Assembly (NCBI GenBank): GCA_954871525.1
Contig: OX940863.1
Span: forward strand, 41,278,501 to 41,342,500
Origin: Parietaria judaica
Taxonomy: Eukaryota; Streptophyta; Magnoliopsida; Rosales; Urticaceae
Direction of reading: 5' to 3'
Length of the DNA: 64,000 nucleotides
Below, one piece after another: positions 46,776 to 58,009 of the stretch; the first letter of the stretch is position 1; every line of letters starts with the position of its first letter. Under the pieces are notes generated by a model. That model searched no databases. It worked only from the letters and a program-made list of their open reading frames with translations, and was not told where the DNA came from. The translations under genes and the position numbers were made by a program.

Positions 46776-47601
46776 TGTAGACGTGAATTCGCACACCAAC
46801 AGTCACGTGATTTGTGAATGGGATTTCGATTTGAATTTGCTAAGAACTTTGTGGATCTTGACCTCCGCGTCGTCAATACTATGACGTTGAAAAAAAAAAT
46901 AAAGCAGCTAAAAACATTAAAGGTTTTTTAGAGAGGTTCGTCCTAATGCGGTAGTTGACTACTTCCTCTGTAAGTTTATTGATAATGAAAAGACCAGCCG
47001 GAACCACAAGCCGATTCCAAGTTGATAAAAAAAAAGATTAAACACTCTGAAAAATACAAATCGCACACTCTTTTCTCTCAGGGTGAATGCTTGCGTGTGT
47101 GTAATGAAGCTGTCTTCTTGCTTTTATAGGCCTCCAATTTCTGCCCGTTGGTAGTGGCATTGAGTTCGGAGCTTGACTTGCTGTTGAGCTGACACGTGGG
47201 CCACTTCTTGAGAGAATCGCGCGGTCGTGGACTTTGACTCAACGTTGTGGGAGTTTGAATCTTGGTCTTGGCGATTTTTCTGGTCGGGCTTCGGAAGGTT
47301 TGAATCGAGGCTGTTGACTTGATTTGTCCGGGATCTAGTGCTTAGTTGGCGTGTTCCTGCTCGAACTTCTATGTTGGAAACGTATTCCTGCTCGGATCTC
47401 TTTATGGAAATTTCTGCCCAGAACGAGCTTCTGAGCTTTTTAGGCCAATAATCCTGATCGGGCTTGGGCCTTAGCAAAGCGTATTCGGCTTTTGCCTTAG
47501 GCTGATATGGCGTTCAAATCCTGCTCGGGTTCTTTATCATCTGGACACATTCTCTGCTCGTGTCCCTTTGGAGCACTTTGGCTTTAGATTCTGATCGGGC
47601 C
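46776..47601 (-). repeat. Element D 5' LTR, truncated
   Basis: It matches 30094-31056 from the CTACA terminus outward, then stops at ctgatcgggcc where element F begins. About 160 bp of the outer LTR end are missing and would lie beyond element F. The primer site (gtttggcttcgtctgtggga, minus) adjoins it at 46775-46756. Confidence 0.88.
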
Positions 47602-48277
47602 TGTTGATGTGGGACTTCGTCCCCTCAAGAAAAAATGACAACCACATGATTGTCAACTGGTATACGACATCAAGCCCAATCACCATCCCAAAACGACATC
47701 CTCATCACACGACAACGAGGAGTCTGATCTCCATAATGCATGACGTGGGCCTTAGCACGAGAACAACCCAACACACCAAGAGAATCCCATTATACCATAA
47801 GATTCCTCAGCCTTCACGGGCCAGTCCGCGAAGACCAGGCAGCCCACAAGACCAGGCGAATTTCTCCCTTGCTGACCACCCCGAGCTGCTGCCGCGTTAA
47901 TGAAGACCAAGTATCACGCCACTAACTTTACACGTGGCATCCAAAGCAAAGCAAGAGGAAAAGAGCTCGGTCTCATAGCCGTTGCAAGGAAATAGGAATT
48001 TAGACGTTGTAATGTTGATTATATATAGATCCTACGATGTAATATGGCCATACGAGCTCTTTGACACACATCTCTTGGCAACCACACTTTGTATTCACCT
48101 TGTGATCAAGCAATAACAACCTTCCCTTATTTATTATCTATATTCCTTATGGATTCACTGCCTTTGCTATTTTCACCAAAGTGGATTTACTACGGATAAT
48201 TGAGATCCATAATCTTTTCACATCGTATCAAAGTACAGTCACTTTGTGACAGTTGGTCGTGGTTATTCACATCAACA
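47602..48277 (+). repeat. Element F 5' LTR
   Basis: TGTTGATGTGGG...CACATCAACA, 676 bp, with a TATA box (tatatatag) at about 48010-48020. It is followed at once by the primer site gtttggcgccgtttgtggga (48278-48297). Confidence 0.88.
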
Positions 48278-48345
48278 GTTTGGCGCCGTTTGTGGGAAAC
48301 ACCAATTTATTCCTACACTAAGTTACTTCACTCTGCAAACTGAAA

Positions 48346-49465
48346 ATGGCAGGCACAGGATCTCGGAGAACATCTGACCTCGTTGGAGCAACTCCAATAA
48401 ACCAGCCTGAGGTCAACCTGGCTCCCCAGCCACAAGACCCCGCCGTGAAGGCAATGATGGGATCATTCTGAAACAAATCTAAAAGGGAAACGAGACGAAC
48501 AAGGAATTCCAGAAGAAGTTGGAAGACTTTAATTCGAACCAATCTCAGATCGAGGGAACTCTGACGGAAGTAATGGGCGCAATCCGATCCCAGCATTTTG
48601 CCACACCTCGTTGAAATACAATCCTAGGGAGAATTCTCGATTTCTTGGAGTCACAGGACACCCCTGGGTCAGAAGAGGTGAGAAATACCGCGTCCGCGAG
48701 CACGGGTAACACCACCCCAGTACGAGACCGTGGAGGACCCAACGTCGGACAGGCACCCCAGGGGACCAACCCTAGGGAAGATCCCAATATTGGCTCAATG
48801 CCACCCACGAATAAAGACGGGATTGCTCAAAGAGATTCCAATTTTTGAACCCCGGTCAGACAGGACGTGGTGCCGAATATGGCAAGCAGAATGCCACCTC
48901 CACCACCCCCGAGACCGAGGTATATCTGAGTCGGGGGAGCCCCCGAGAATCCGATTAGGGAAGACCGAGGTGAACCATCCCCAACAAACCCGGGAAGTGC
49001 AGACGATGTGAACTTCCTCGTACATCCTGATTAGCCATTCCAAGCATGGCTAAGGGAGTTAAAGGACAGCGTCAAAGAAGTCCGCACCGAAGTGAAAGCG
49101 GTGAACTCGTAGGTCCATAAGGCTACCTCGGCCGCCCCTGAGATTGACCGCCTCGTTAGGGAATCGATGTGCACCCCATGTATGCCCCAGATCACTGACG
49201 TGGTAATCAGAGATATCGGCACGGTGAACATCCCCCGCTACGATGGGAAGACGGACCCGAGAGCGCACCTCCGCGCCTTTCATATTGTGATGGCCAGAGG
49301 AAACCTCGGGCCAGCTCAACGCCAGTGGATTTACTACGGATATTGTGATGGCCGGACAATGCCAGATTTTCGCTGAGCACCTCGTAGGAACTGCCTTAGA
49401 TTGGCTCTCTAAGCTGGAACCGTACTCAATCAGCTCGTTCGACCAGCTGACGCCAGCGAGGTATC
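48346..49465 (+). pseudogene. Element F gag remnant
   Basis: ATG 48346 opens MAGTGSRRTSDLVGATPINQ, with a stop after 41 codons. Other frames retain AHLRAFHIVMARGNLG with the upstream NIPRYDGKTDPR, then FAEHLVGTALDWLSKLEPYS, the gag core. Near 49327-49352 a short piece resembling the LTR (gtggatttactacggat) is inserted, flanked by a repeated tattgtgatggcc. The C-terminal gag, protease and most of RT are deleted at about 49460. Confidence 0.75.
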
Positions 49466-49943
49466 GAGGCCAACCCAGATCAAATCGGAGGTCTGATAAA
49501 TATGCCATCACCTCAGAACATCTGGGAAGTCCAAAGACTCACAGGAAGAATAACCGCCCTAAACCGATTTATATCGAGGTCCACCGACAAATGCCTCCCC
49601 TTCTACAAAATGTTTAAGGGGAACAAGAAATTTGAATGGACACCGGAGTGCGAGCAAGCTTTCCAAGATCTCATAAGATACCTGTCCATGCCGCCGATAC
49701 TGGTAAACCCGATCACCGGCGAACCCATGTTCATCTACCTCCTAGTAACCAGCTTTGCCGTCAGCAGCGTACTGGTGCGAGAAGACCGAGGTAATCGAAA
49801 GCCAATATTCTACACAAGCAAATCTTTGGAGAATTCCAAGACACGGTACCCCGCGCTAGAGAAACTTGCACTGGCACTCATAACGTCTTCAAGTAAACTC
49901 AGACCATATTTCCAAGCTCACACAATCGTGGAGATGACCCTAT
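49466..49943 (+). pseudogene. Element F RT end and RNase H, 5' part
   Basis: The frame begins within the RT thumb (RGIEANPDQIGGLINMPSP) right after the deletion point, then NRFISRSTDKCLPFYKMF, FEWTPECEQAFQDLIRYL and the RNase H VREDRGNRKPIFYTSKSLEN. It ends at MTL where element E is inserted; the next residues (QPLRTVLHSPNQ) are at 60593. Confidence 0.88.
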
Positions 49944-50477
49944 TGTTGACGTGCAAAATCAACTGTCGTGGTGAAATACACGTATGACGATGAATAGAGA
50001 ATTTGAATATCGAGATAACAATAGAAGAGAATAATGTATTTGATTTGAATAATGGTTACTAAGAGAATCTCTGTATATTCGATCCCCCTTACGTACAACT
50101 TCATTTACTATTTATAACCTATGAGTTACATCGTATTCCCCTTCTTCTTCACTCCAAACGGCTACTTGAGCTGAGTTCTTTTTCATAACGAGCTTTCTCC
50201 ACGTCTTTGGAGCTGAACCTTTCTTAAGGACGAGTCTTACGGGGAGCTGGCAAAGGTGGAGTTTCGTTGGCTTATTCTTCGGGGAGACTTAGTTTTCAGA
50301 GATTGAATGTGGACGAGTTTCTTTGATGGGCTTCATGCATTGAACTGTCATTTGGGCCCGTTCGGGCTGGGCCTAGATTCCATAGCCATTTGAACTTCGT
50401 CAAGTCCTTTTGTCTCGTGGGTGTAGTTTTTTACTTCGATGTCGTTTCTTCGTAGGGGATGAAATCCAACATCATCA
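49944..50477 (-). repeat. Element E 3' LTR
   Basis: On the minus strand TGATGATGTTGG...CAACA, 534 bp, same length as its partner. The polypurine tract (cactggggggctcac, minus) is adjacent at 50478-50492. TATA on the minus strand is the complement of actatttataac, about 50107-50118. Confidence 0.93.
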
Positions 50478-50492
50478 GTGAGCCCCCCAGTG

Positions 50493-51084
50493 CATCGAGC
50501 ATTTGTATGGTTGATGGAATTTATATTATTTTCTATAATGGGGAATTTGCTCGACATCGTCGGGTTGATCGGGAAATATCCCGAATAGAAGCTCTTTGTC
50601 TCTTGTTGACAAGGTATAATATCATGAAAATTTTCGAATGATTCGTTCTTGGCGCGATATTGATTTTAAAATTTTCACGCGTGTTTTTATACGCATACTT
50701 TTTGAATTTCCCTCTCGAACTGATTTCGTTCGTGGGGTTTTTAATTTTGCATGGAAGGCACAAATGTCAAGCTCGGATTGGACTGGCGTGTGCTTTTCAT
50801 ATCTTGATCCTTCATGCCAAGTCTCGAGCCAATCAGGAATCTGATTTGACAACGGTCTGCGATTGAGGGGGTCTTTGGCTGACACGCCTATTTCGGAGGT
50901 GATGGTTTATTACCCCCTTTTTGCTTTCGATGCCATTATTATTTGGCAATTTTTTGGAGATCGTGGTGAGGGAGCTCGAGGGGAAGTTTGTAAAGGTGGG
51001 TTTATAAGTTTCCAACGTATACAATTTGCCATAATTTCTTCTGTTTTGCTTCTCCTTCTCTGTTGTTCTTTCTCCTTCAAGAAA
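50493..51084 (+). other. Upstream region of the element E antisense gene
   Basis: It should contain the antisense gene's promoter. A weak TATA candidate (gtttataagttt) lies at about 50999-51010, roughly 80 bp before the ATG at 51085. A pyrimidine-rich leader follows. No other ORF is convincing. Confidence 0.4.
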
Positions 51085-53562
51085 ATGTCGTGTTCTGGCT
51101 CGAAATGTGATTTGGTTCAGGCCAATTCCTCTCTCTCTGTGATCACATCGGCGTATCTCAGAGATATGAGGAGCTTGTACAACATACCCGATTTCATCGA
51201 GACCGAAGCTCCAGGCCCGGGAGACCATGCTTTTGACAAAAAACGAGGATGGTCGTGCGCATACGAAGCTTTCTTGGAAGCCGGAATTGAGCTTCCTCTC
51301 CCCGACATGATCGTCGAGCTTCTCCAGTATCTCGGTCTGGCCCCTGGACAGTTGGTCCCGAATGCTTACCAAAATTTGGTAGCTCTAGGGGTGTCGGCCA
51401 GAGAAAATAGGGTGGTTCTCACGACGGAGGACCTGGTTCGCCTTTACTTCCCAAAGGGGGCTGGGAAATCTTCTGGGAGATTTTATCTGAACGGAAGGCT
51501 CGAGAGGATTCTTAATGGGACTCCTGATGTGCGTGGTGGATGGACGGAGAGGTTTTTCTTCTTCCGTGATACTCGTCGTGGGGCGCTTATTCCCCCAAGA
51601 TGGAGTACTGGCCCTGGTGGGCTTTATGGGCGTGCTTGTTCGACCTTATTTTTCTTTTCGTTGTTTTCTTGTTTTCTCGATGCGACCTCGTCATTCTTGC
51701 GTATTCAGCGACCAAGCTGGTGGTGCCGGAGGCGGATTTGAGGTTCCTAGGTCTCAAGAAGGCGCTGATTCCGAAAGGAGGTGTTGATTGGAGCGATTTA
51801 CCGATCAGTAGGATTCGAGCTTCCGGGTATTGGAAATTCCGAAGTGACGGCGGGCAGACGATTTCGGTTGCCCCTTTGATGACCATTGGTATTTTCTTCG
51901 TTTCGAGGTGATTTTTCCTTAGTTTATTCGAAATGAATTTTCACCTCGTTTTTTTGTCGTTTAGCTCCCGAGGAGTCTATGAAGTCTTCCAGCAGTCACC
52001 GTTCCCCTCCCGGTCGTCGCGATGGTCCTCCTGCCTACATTAACCACGTTTCTTCGGGAAGTGATGAGACCCCCGATGATGCTCCGTTGGAGTCGTTGGT
52101 GGCCAAAGCGCAGGAGGCCCAGTCCACTCGCCGGGTTAAGGTAGAGGGCGAGGTGGCGACTGATGCCGACCCACATCCTGATGCGGGTGCTGAAAAAGAG
52201 ATAGCTTGTGCTAGATCATCGAAGGACCTCGTTCCTCGTCAAGAGAAACGTGATCGGTCCCTAGATCGTCCCGAGGTGAATGCTGCTCCGCTGAAGAAGA
52301 GCAAGGTCGTCCCTGAGCGTCAAGCCCCTCGTACGAGGTCCAATCCCCATGGGTACGCTGCTCCTCCTTGCCGCTCTGATGAGAAGATGAAGGCCCTCAT
52401 GCCTCGGGAAGGGAGCAGCAGCCGTTCCGGGTCAGGCGTTCAGACCGTCTCGGTGAACTTTGTCAGCTCGCACTCTTTGGTGGATTCAACTCGTGCCTCG
52501 TCTCGCTTCGTGGCCAGATCAGCCCGCCGAGGTCGTCCTCTGAATGTTCTCACCTTGGCGCGTGGTCGTGAATACGAGAATGCTGCGCACAAGAGTGTTA
52601 AGGTGAGCTCGAATTACTATAGGCTCTTCGGGTCCTGATTTTGACGAAATATTAATATCCCAGTTTCTTTTGGTGCAGTTCCTTACCGCCATGAACTAGA
52701 TGGTCCAGGCGTATGAGAAGGACTTGGCGACCCTTAAGCTCGAGCTGAATGAAGCCGCCGCGCCGGGCTCCGAGGAGCGTTTAAAGGAGGTCGAGGCGCA
52801 GCTTGTTGAAAAGGAGAAAGAGGTGCGAGCTATCCAGGGTCGACTTTGCAAGGCCGAGGAGGACCTTTACTCGGCGAATCTGGATGTCGACTTCCAGCGA
52901 GAGACGGCGGACAAGCTTCAATCTCAACTTTCTGAGGAGCGTAATCGTGTTCGGTCCCTTCAGGATGATGTGTCATCTTTCCGAGCTGACGTCGCCAGTA
53001 TGCAGGCTTTAGAGCGGAGCTTGGCAGCAGCCCCCGAGGAATTGGTGAAGGCGTCCGAAGAACTTTAGGATGCGAAGAACGAGGTGGTCGGAGCGACTCG
53101 TCTTGCCGTGCAAAAGGTCTCCGAGAAGCTGAACAAGAAGATCGAGCGTCGTAATGACACAATTGCCAAGTTTGGGATTCAGCTCGCGAAGTTCACCTCT
53201 GCTGATGGAACTCAAGGTAAATATCCAAGTTTTCTCCGTGCTGCTTTAAAAGCCGCTACTTGCGAAGGGATCTTTGCCGGAGTGTTTGTGATGGGTTTCG
53301 TGTCCCAAATGATGCTCCATCTCGTACCGTTGGTCTCGAGCCCTCTCCGATCTCGAGCCCCACCTCGTCTCGCCCTGCCACTGCCGAAGATATCCGCCGT
53401 GACCCCGCTCCCTCAGTCGAGGGCGATCAGAAAGAGGTTCCCGAGGTTGCCGTCAGCGTGGAGGAGGTCGTAGGCGCTGAGCCTGGCGACGAGAAGGTTG
53501 CGGGTGAGGGAGCAGAGGAGGAGTTCGGGGTTGATGGCACCAAAGTCGACGAGGAGGCTTGA
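51085..53562 (+). CDS. Element E antisense gene: Transposase_28-like protein with coiled coil, spliced
   Basis: Exons by eye: 51085 to about 51621, 51709-51888, 51965-52602, 52679-53216 and about 53300-53562. Introns are GT-AG and short (75-90 bp). Exon 1 has RSLYNIPDF, WSCAYEAFLEAGIELPLPDM, QLVPNAYQNL and GGWTERFFFF, aligned with D's exon 1. Exon 2 has TKLVVPEADLRFLGLKK. Exon 3 is basic and Ser/Pro-rich (LKKSKVVPERQ, GRPLNVLTLARGREYEN). Exon 4 is a long coiled coil (AYEKDLATLKLELNEAA onward). The last exon is acidic. Two in-frame stops (FLTAMN*, ASEEL*) suggest decay. The first and third introns match D's in position relative to the conserved protein blocks. It lies between polypurine tract and integrase, tail to tail with pol. 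Function unknown. Confidence 0.72.
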
Positions 53563-54260
53563 TCGATTTGATGACGTTGTAGTTTTTTCCTTTTCTTTTC
53601 AATATCTTAGTCCTTTAGACAATTTGCACCTTTTTTTGTCAGGAGTCCGACCTGGGTGTTTAGACTAGTATATTGGATTGCACGCACTTCTTTTGGTTGG
53701 TAGTCCGACCTGGGTGTTTTCATCTCGTTTTGACTAAACGACTTTTGTGTTGGACTTCTTTGACTATTGAATAAATCTCGTCGTTGTTTCTTGTTACTGC
53801 GTTCCTTGTTTTTATATTTCGCGTATCCCGGTTGTTTCGTCCCGTCATGATTCTTCGCGCGACCGCGCTGATCGATCCCACAGATGTTTTCTTTTCCAAT
53901 TCCATTCGTGTTGTTTTACGAATGTGATTATGTACTTCGAAATCGAATCTCGGGAGATTCGGGTGCTAGGCGGTTGAATGCATGGTTCGAGGAGGGGCCT
54001 TGTCCCGATCGAGGTGCTTTGATTGGTTTGTAAGCAGTTGGCCTCGTTTTTAGCACGTTTCGATGGTGCGGGGACGTGGTGAGAGTAGGGGCATTCCCTG
54101 TGCTCCCACCCCGGGGGGAAGAATTTCGAGGATTGTTTTTAGGGTAGGATGAGTTTTTTCGATGTTTGGAAAAGAATTTGGGCTGTGCCCGCGTGGGGCT
54201 GCCTACGTACCCGAGTTTTCCGGGATCAAACCACTACGTAGTTCGAGGTGATATTACTCT
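53563..54260. other. Element E, convergent untranslated region
   Basis: Lies between the 3' ends of the antisense gene and the integrase. Two copies of agtccgacctgggtgttt (about 53641 and 53701) are the only repeat seen. No ORF is supported. Confidence 0.55.
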
Positions 54261-55390
54261 TTAATAATAATATCTTTTTAGGTGTTGGGTATTCCAACTT
54301 CGGAGGACTTTCAGTCCGTCCGAATTAATGAGTGTGTACACGCCGGGTTTGACTATTTCGGACACGATATATGGTCCTTCCCAGTTTATCCCTAGCTTTC
54401 CAGCATTCAGTTCCGCTGTATTTTGGAATACTTTGCGGAGTACAAGATCGCCTACTTTGAACGAACGAGTACGAACTTTGGAGTTGTAGTACCTTTCTAT
54501 CACCCTTTGGTAATTTACGATCCTACTTAGTGCTCTTTCTCTTCGTTCTTCGATGTAGTCTAGCTGATCATTTAGCATTTCATTGTTCTCATTTGGTTGG
54601 TCCGGGCAGTATTCCCTTCTTAGGCTAAGCGATTCTGCTTCGGCCGGGTCTATTGCCTCGGTTCCGTAGACCAATGCGAATGGGGTTTCTCCGGTTGCTC
54701 TGCGAGGTGTTGTCCTGTACGCCCAGAGTACCCCGTTCAGTTCTTCGGGCCACCTTCCTTTCTTTCTATCCAACCTATTTTTGATCCCGTCGATGATGGT
54801 TTTGTTTGCCACCTCGGAATGCCCGTTCCCTTGCGGGTATCTCGGAGTCGATGTGTTCAACGGGATCCCTAGATTGGCGCTGAAATTTTTAAATCTGCTC
54901 GAGATGAATTGAGGCCCGTTATCTGCAATGATCTCCTTCGGGAGTCCGTATCTGCATATGATGTCTTTCCACACAAAATTTTCCGCGTCTACGTCCTTGA
55001 TGTGTACGTATGCCTTGGCTTCTATCCACTTCGTGAAGTAGTCGGTCGCTAATAGTAAGAACCTAGTCAGGCCTTTGGCGGCTGGCATTGGTCCGATGAT
55101 GTCCATTGACCATTTCATGAAGGGATATGGCACTGTGACCGATGATAATTTTAATGCGGGCTGTTTTATTGTTGGTGCGTGCCTTTGACAAGCGTCGCAT
55201 TTGCGCACGTACTGCTCACTATCTTCTAGCATGGTGGGCCAGAAGAATCCTTGCCTTTTGATTTTGTTGGTGAGTGATCTTCCTCCGGAGTGATTTCCGC
55301 AGCTTCCTTCATGTATTTTGCGAAGGGTACTATTTGCGTCTTCCTCTCCGAGACATTTGAGGTATGGTCCGTTGAAGCTTCATTTGTAGA
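54261..55390 (-). pseudogene. Element E integrase (catalytic triad intact)
   Basis: The main frame (55232-54261, 323 residues) has CDACQRHAP, KWSMDIIGPM, IADNGPQFIS and QGNGHSEVAN, which keep all three DDE residues. YRTTPRRATGETPFALVYG and a C-terminal domain ending WEGPYIVSEIVKPGVY and SWNTQHLKRYYY follow. A stop upstream (about 55378) separates it from the RNase H frame. There is no chromodomain, as expected for Tat. Confidence 0.9.
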
Positions 55391-55429
55391 GGACGTTGTT
55401 TATTATGCAGAATCTCGAGCTTTTGGCTC

Positions 55430-57418
55430 TTAGTTTTCTGGCGTCCTGACATCTCGAGGTGTTTCTCCGTCTTGTAGAAACTTTGTTATTGGAGTTCTCC
55501 AATCATCAGGCTTAAGCTCGATGTTGTTTACCGTCAGGTCGATGCTTGGTGCATCTATTGTTTCCACCGGGATGATCCTTTTTATTTCAGGGTTCGAGGT
55601 GGACGCCAGACCTATCAGTGCGTCTGCCTGTGCATTTTTGCTTCTTGGAATTTGGTTCGTCTCGACCTTCTCAAATGATTTGATCAGTTGATTGACTACT
55701 ATGAGATAAGCGTTCATTCTTTGGTCTTTCGCCTCGTACTCTCCAGCGATTTGACTTGTGACCAACTTCAAGTCAGAGTAAGCTTTTACGTTACGTGCTC
55801 CTACCGCTCGTGCTAGCTTGAGGCCTGCTATCAAGGCCTCATACTCGGCCTCGTTGTTTGATGCCTTGAATTTGAGACGAAAAGATTGCTCAATCACCTC
55901 GCTGCTTTGGGTGACGAGGTGGATTCCTATTCCCGATCCATATTGGTTCGACGATCCTTCTACTTTCAGTGTCCATGCCTCATCCGTCGACTCGTATTCT
56001 GGTTTCTCGGTGGTCAGTTCTACGACGAAATCCGCTAAAACCTGCGATTTGGCGCATGTTCTTATTTTGTATTCGATGTCGAATTCGTTGAGTTCTACTG
56101 CCAACTTCGTTAACCTTCCGAACTGGTTGGGGCTGTGCAACACGGATCGTAGTGGTTGTAGCGTCATTACCACAATGGTGTGAGCTTGGAAGTAAGGTCT
56201 TAGTTTTCTCGCTGCTGTGACGAGCGCGAACGCCACCTTCTCCATGGTGGGGTATCGGGTCTTCGCGTCTTCTAGCGATCTGCTAGTGTAGAAGATGGGT
56301 TTTTTGTCACCTTGATCTTCCCTAACCAACACGCTGCTTACCATGAAGGTTGTTACAGCGAGGTAGATTAAGAGTGGTTCGCCGATCACCGGGCTCACCA
56401 GTATTGGAGGGGTAGAAAAGTACTTTTTTAGTTCTTGGAATGCCTGCTCGCATTCTTCTGTCCACTCGAATTTTTTGTTTCCTTTCAACATTTTGTAGAA
56501 AGGCAGGCATTTTTCGGTTGATTTCGATATGAACCGATTCAGTGCTGTTATTCGTTCTGTGAGCCTTTGGACCTCTTTAACGCTGCGAGGTGAGGGCATT
56601 TTTAGCAAGGCGCTTATTTGGTCTGGATTGGCCTCTATGCCTCGTTGAGTGACTAAGTACCCCAAAAATTTTCCCGATGACACCCCGAATGAGCATTTTG
56701 AGGGATTAGCTTCATCTGGTACTTTTTTAGCACTTCGAAGCATTGCTCGAGATGGGCGATGTGATCTTCCGAATGCTTGGATTTGACCAGCAAGTCGTCT
56801 ATGTAAACCTCTGTAGGTCGCTCCTGTGTTTTTGAGCCCAAAGGGCATATCCTTGTAGCAGTATATACCTCGCTCAGTTATGAACGAGGTCTTTTCTTGG
56901 TCGTCGGGAAGCATCAGAATCTGGTGGTATCCGGAGAAGGCGTCCATAAAAGAAAGTAGCTCGTGTCCACACGTTGCTTCGACTAGTCTGTCGATATGTG
57001 GGAGCGGGAAACTATCTTTCGGGCATGCCTTGTTGAGGTCCGTAAAATCGATTCATACTCTCCATTTCTTGAATTTCTTCTTGACTACTACGGTGTTGGC
57101 CAGCCAATCTGGATATTTCACTTCGCGGATCGATCCAGCTTTGAGGAGTTTTTGGACTTCCTTGTTTACCGGCTCTAAACACTCCGGGGCTAGTTTTTGT
57201 CCTTTTTGTTTAACCGGCCTGAAACTTGGGTCCACGTTGAGTTGATGTGATATGATATCCAGGCCGATTCCCGACATATCCTCGTGTGACCAGGCAAAAC
57301 ATTCTTTGTTCTTCTTTAAGAATTTAACGAGCTGCTTGCGTACTTCCCCTTTTAGCTCGGTCCCAATTTTGACGGTGTTGTCAGGGTTATTTCCATCAAT
57401 CGGGACCTGTTTTACCAT
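55430..57418 (-). pseudogene. Element E RT, RNase H and second RNase H
   Basis: 57418-57053 gives the RT N-terminal part (CFAWSHEDMSGIG, VKYPDWLANTVVVKKK). 56947-55430 (505 residues) covers SFMDAFSGYHQILM, RGIYCYKDMPFGLKN and, after a deletion, the thumb, the RNase H (PIFYTSRSLEDAKTRYPTME) and the aRNH-type domain (GSGIGIHLVTQSSEV, NNEAEYEALIAGLKLARAVG, ADALIGLAS). Just after KNTGAT a deletion of roughly 50-60 bp removes the QRLVNKMF-like segment and shifts the frame. The catalytic YIDDLLVKS is still readable in another frame at about 56770-56800. One stop interrupts near 57052. Confidence 0.9.
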
Positions 57419-57490
57419 TTCGACGGTCGGGGATTCGTCGTTATCTCCCGAGGTACTTTTTACCTCTTTTACCTGTGGGCACTTTGATTG

Positions 57491-58009
57491 CTATGCTTGA
57501 CTTACTAAGCTTTGCTTAGCAAGTAAGAAGCTGTTCATGTAGCATCTCCGTGCCATGGCCTGGTCGCCTTTGATTTCCTTGATCCCTTCTTCGGTCGGGA
57601 ATTGGAGGCTTTGATGGTATGTTGATGGGACTGCTTTCATAGTGTGGAGCCATGGTCTCCCGAGGATTGCATTGTAGGGGGACAGGCAGTCTATGATTAG
57701 GAATTTTGTTATCAAATTAACTCCTCCTGCCATTATGGAAAGCTTAATCTCTCCGATGGTGTTTATGGAATGGCCGCTAAAACCGATGAGGGGAATTGTT
57801 TCCCTGTTGATGTCTTATGGCCTAATCTTCATTTGTCACAAGGTTGATAAGAAGATTAAGTCCGCGGAGCTTCCGTTGTCGATGAGAATCCTTTTGGTTT
57901 CCCATTTCGCCACGTTGTGGGTGACGACCAGGGCGTTGTCGTGTGGTCCCGCGATGTTGTTGGCGTCGCTTTCTTTGAACGTGATCAGGGCCTCCGGTCC
58001 TCGAAAACT
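57491..58009 (-). pseudogene. Element E aspartic protease region
   Basis: The minus-strand frame has [15 protein letters not shown], the active site [11 protein letters not shown] and then IPLIGFSGHS. It continues with FLIIDCLSPYNAILGRPWLH, the conserved ILGRPWL motif of retroviral-type proteases. Two stops occur around 57830. Confidence 0.8.

Larger units (their letters stand above)
30094..47601 (-). mobile_element. Element D: Tat-like gypsy retrotransposon with nested insertions
   Basis: Minus-strand element. Order on that strand: 5' LTR (truncated at 47601 by element F), primer site, gag, protease, RT, RNase H, second RNase H, integrase, then a tandem-repeat tract, an antisense spliced gene, polypurine tract and 3' LTR. 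A solo LTR (35677-36435) and a hAT transposon (37707-41980) inserted later. Without them the element part present here is about 12.5 kb. The LTRs have diverged with indels and every coding region is broken, so it is old. The second, aRNH-type RNase H domain and gtttggc primer site support the Tat branch of gypsy. Confidence 0.9.
47602..49943 (+). mobile_element. Element F, part 1: plus-strand Tat-like gypsy element, split by element E
   Basis: It starts with a complete 5' LTR, primer site and gag remnant, then jumps by deletion into RT/RNase H. The sequence is cut at 49943 by element E and continues at 60588, where the RNase H reading frame resumes. The far LTR is outside the window. Confidence 0.9.

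Noticed and set aside
43784..46780. Long plus-strand ORFs across element D gag and protease
   Set aside because: Shadows of gag, protease and RT frames on the minus strand, which carry recognisable motifs.
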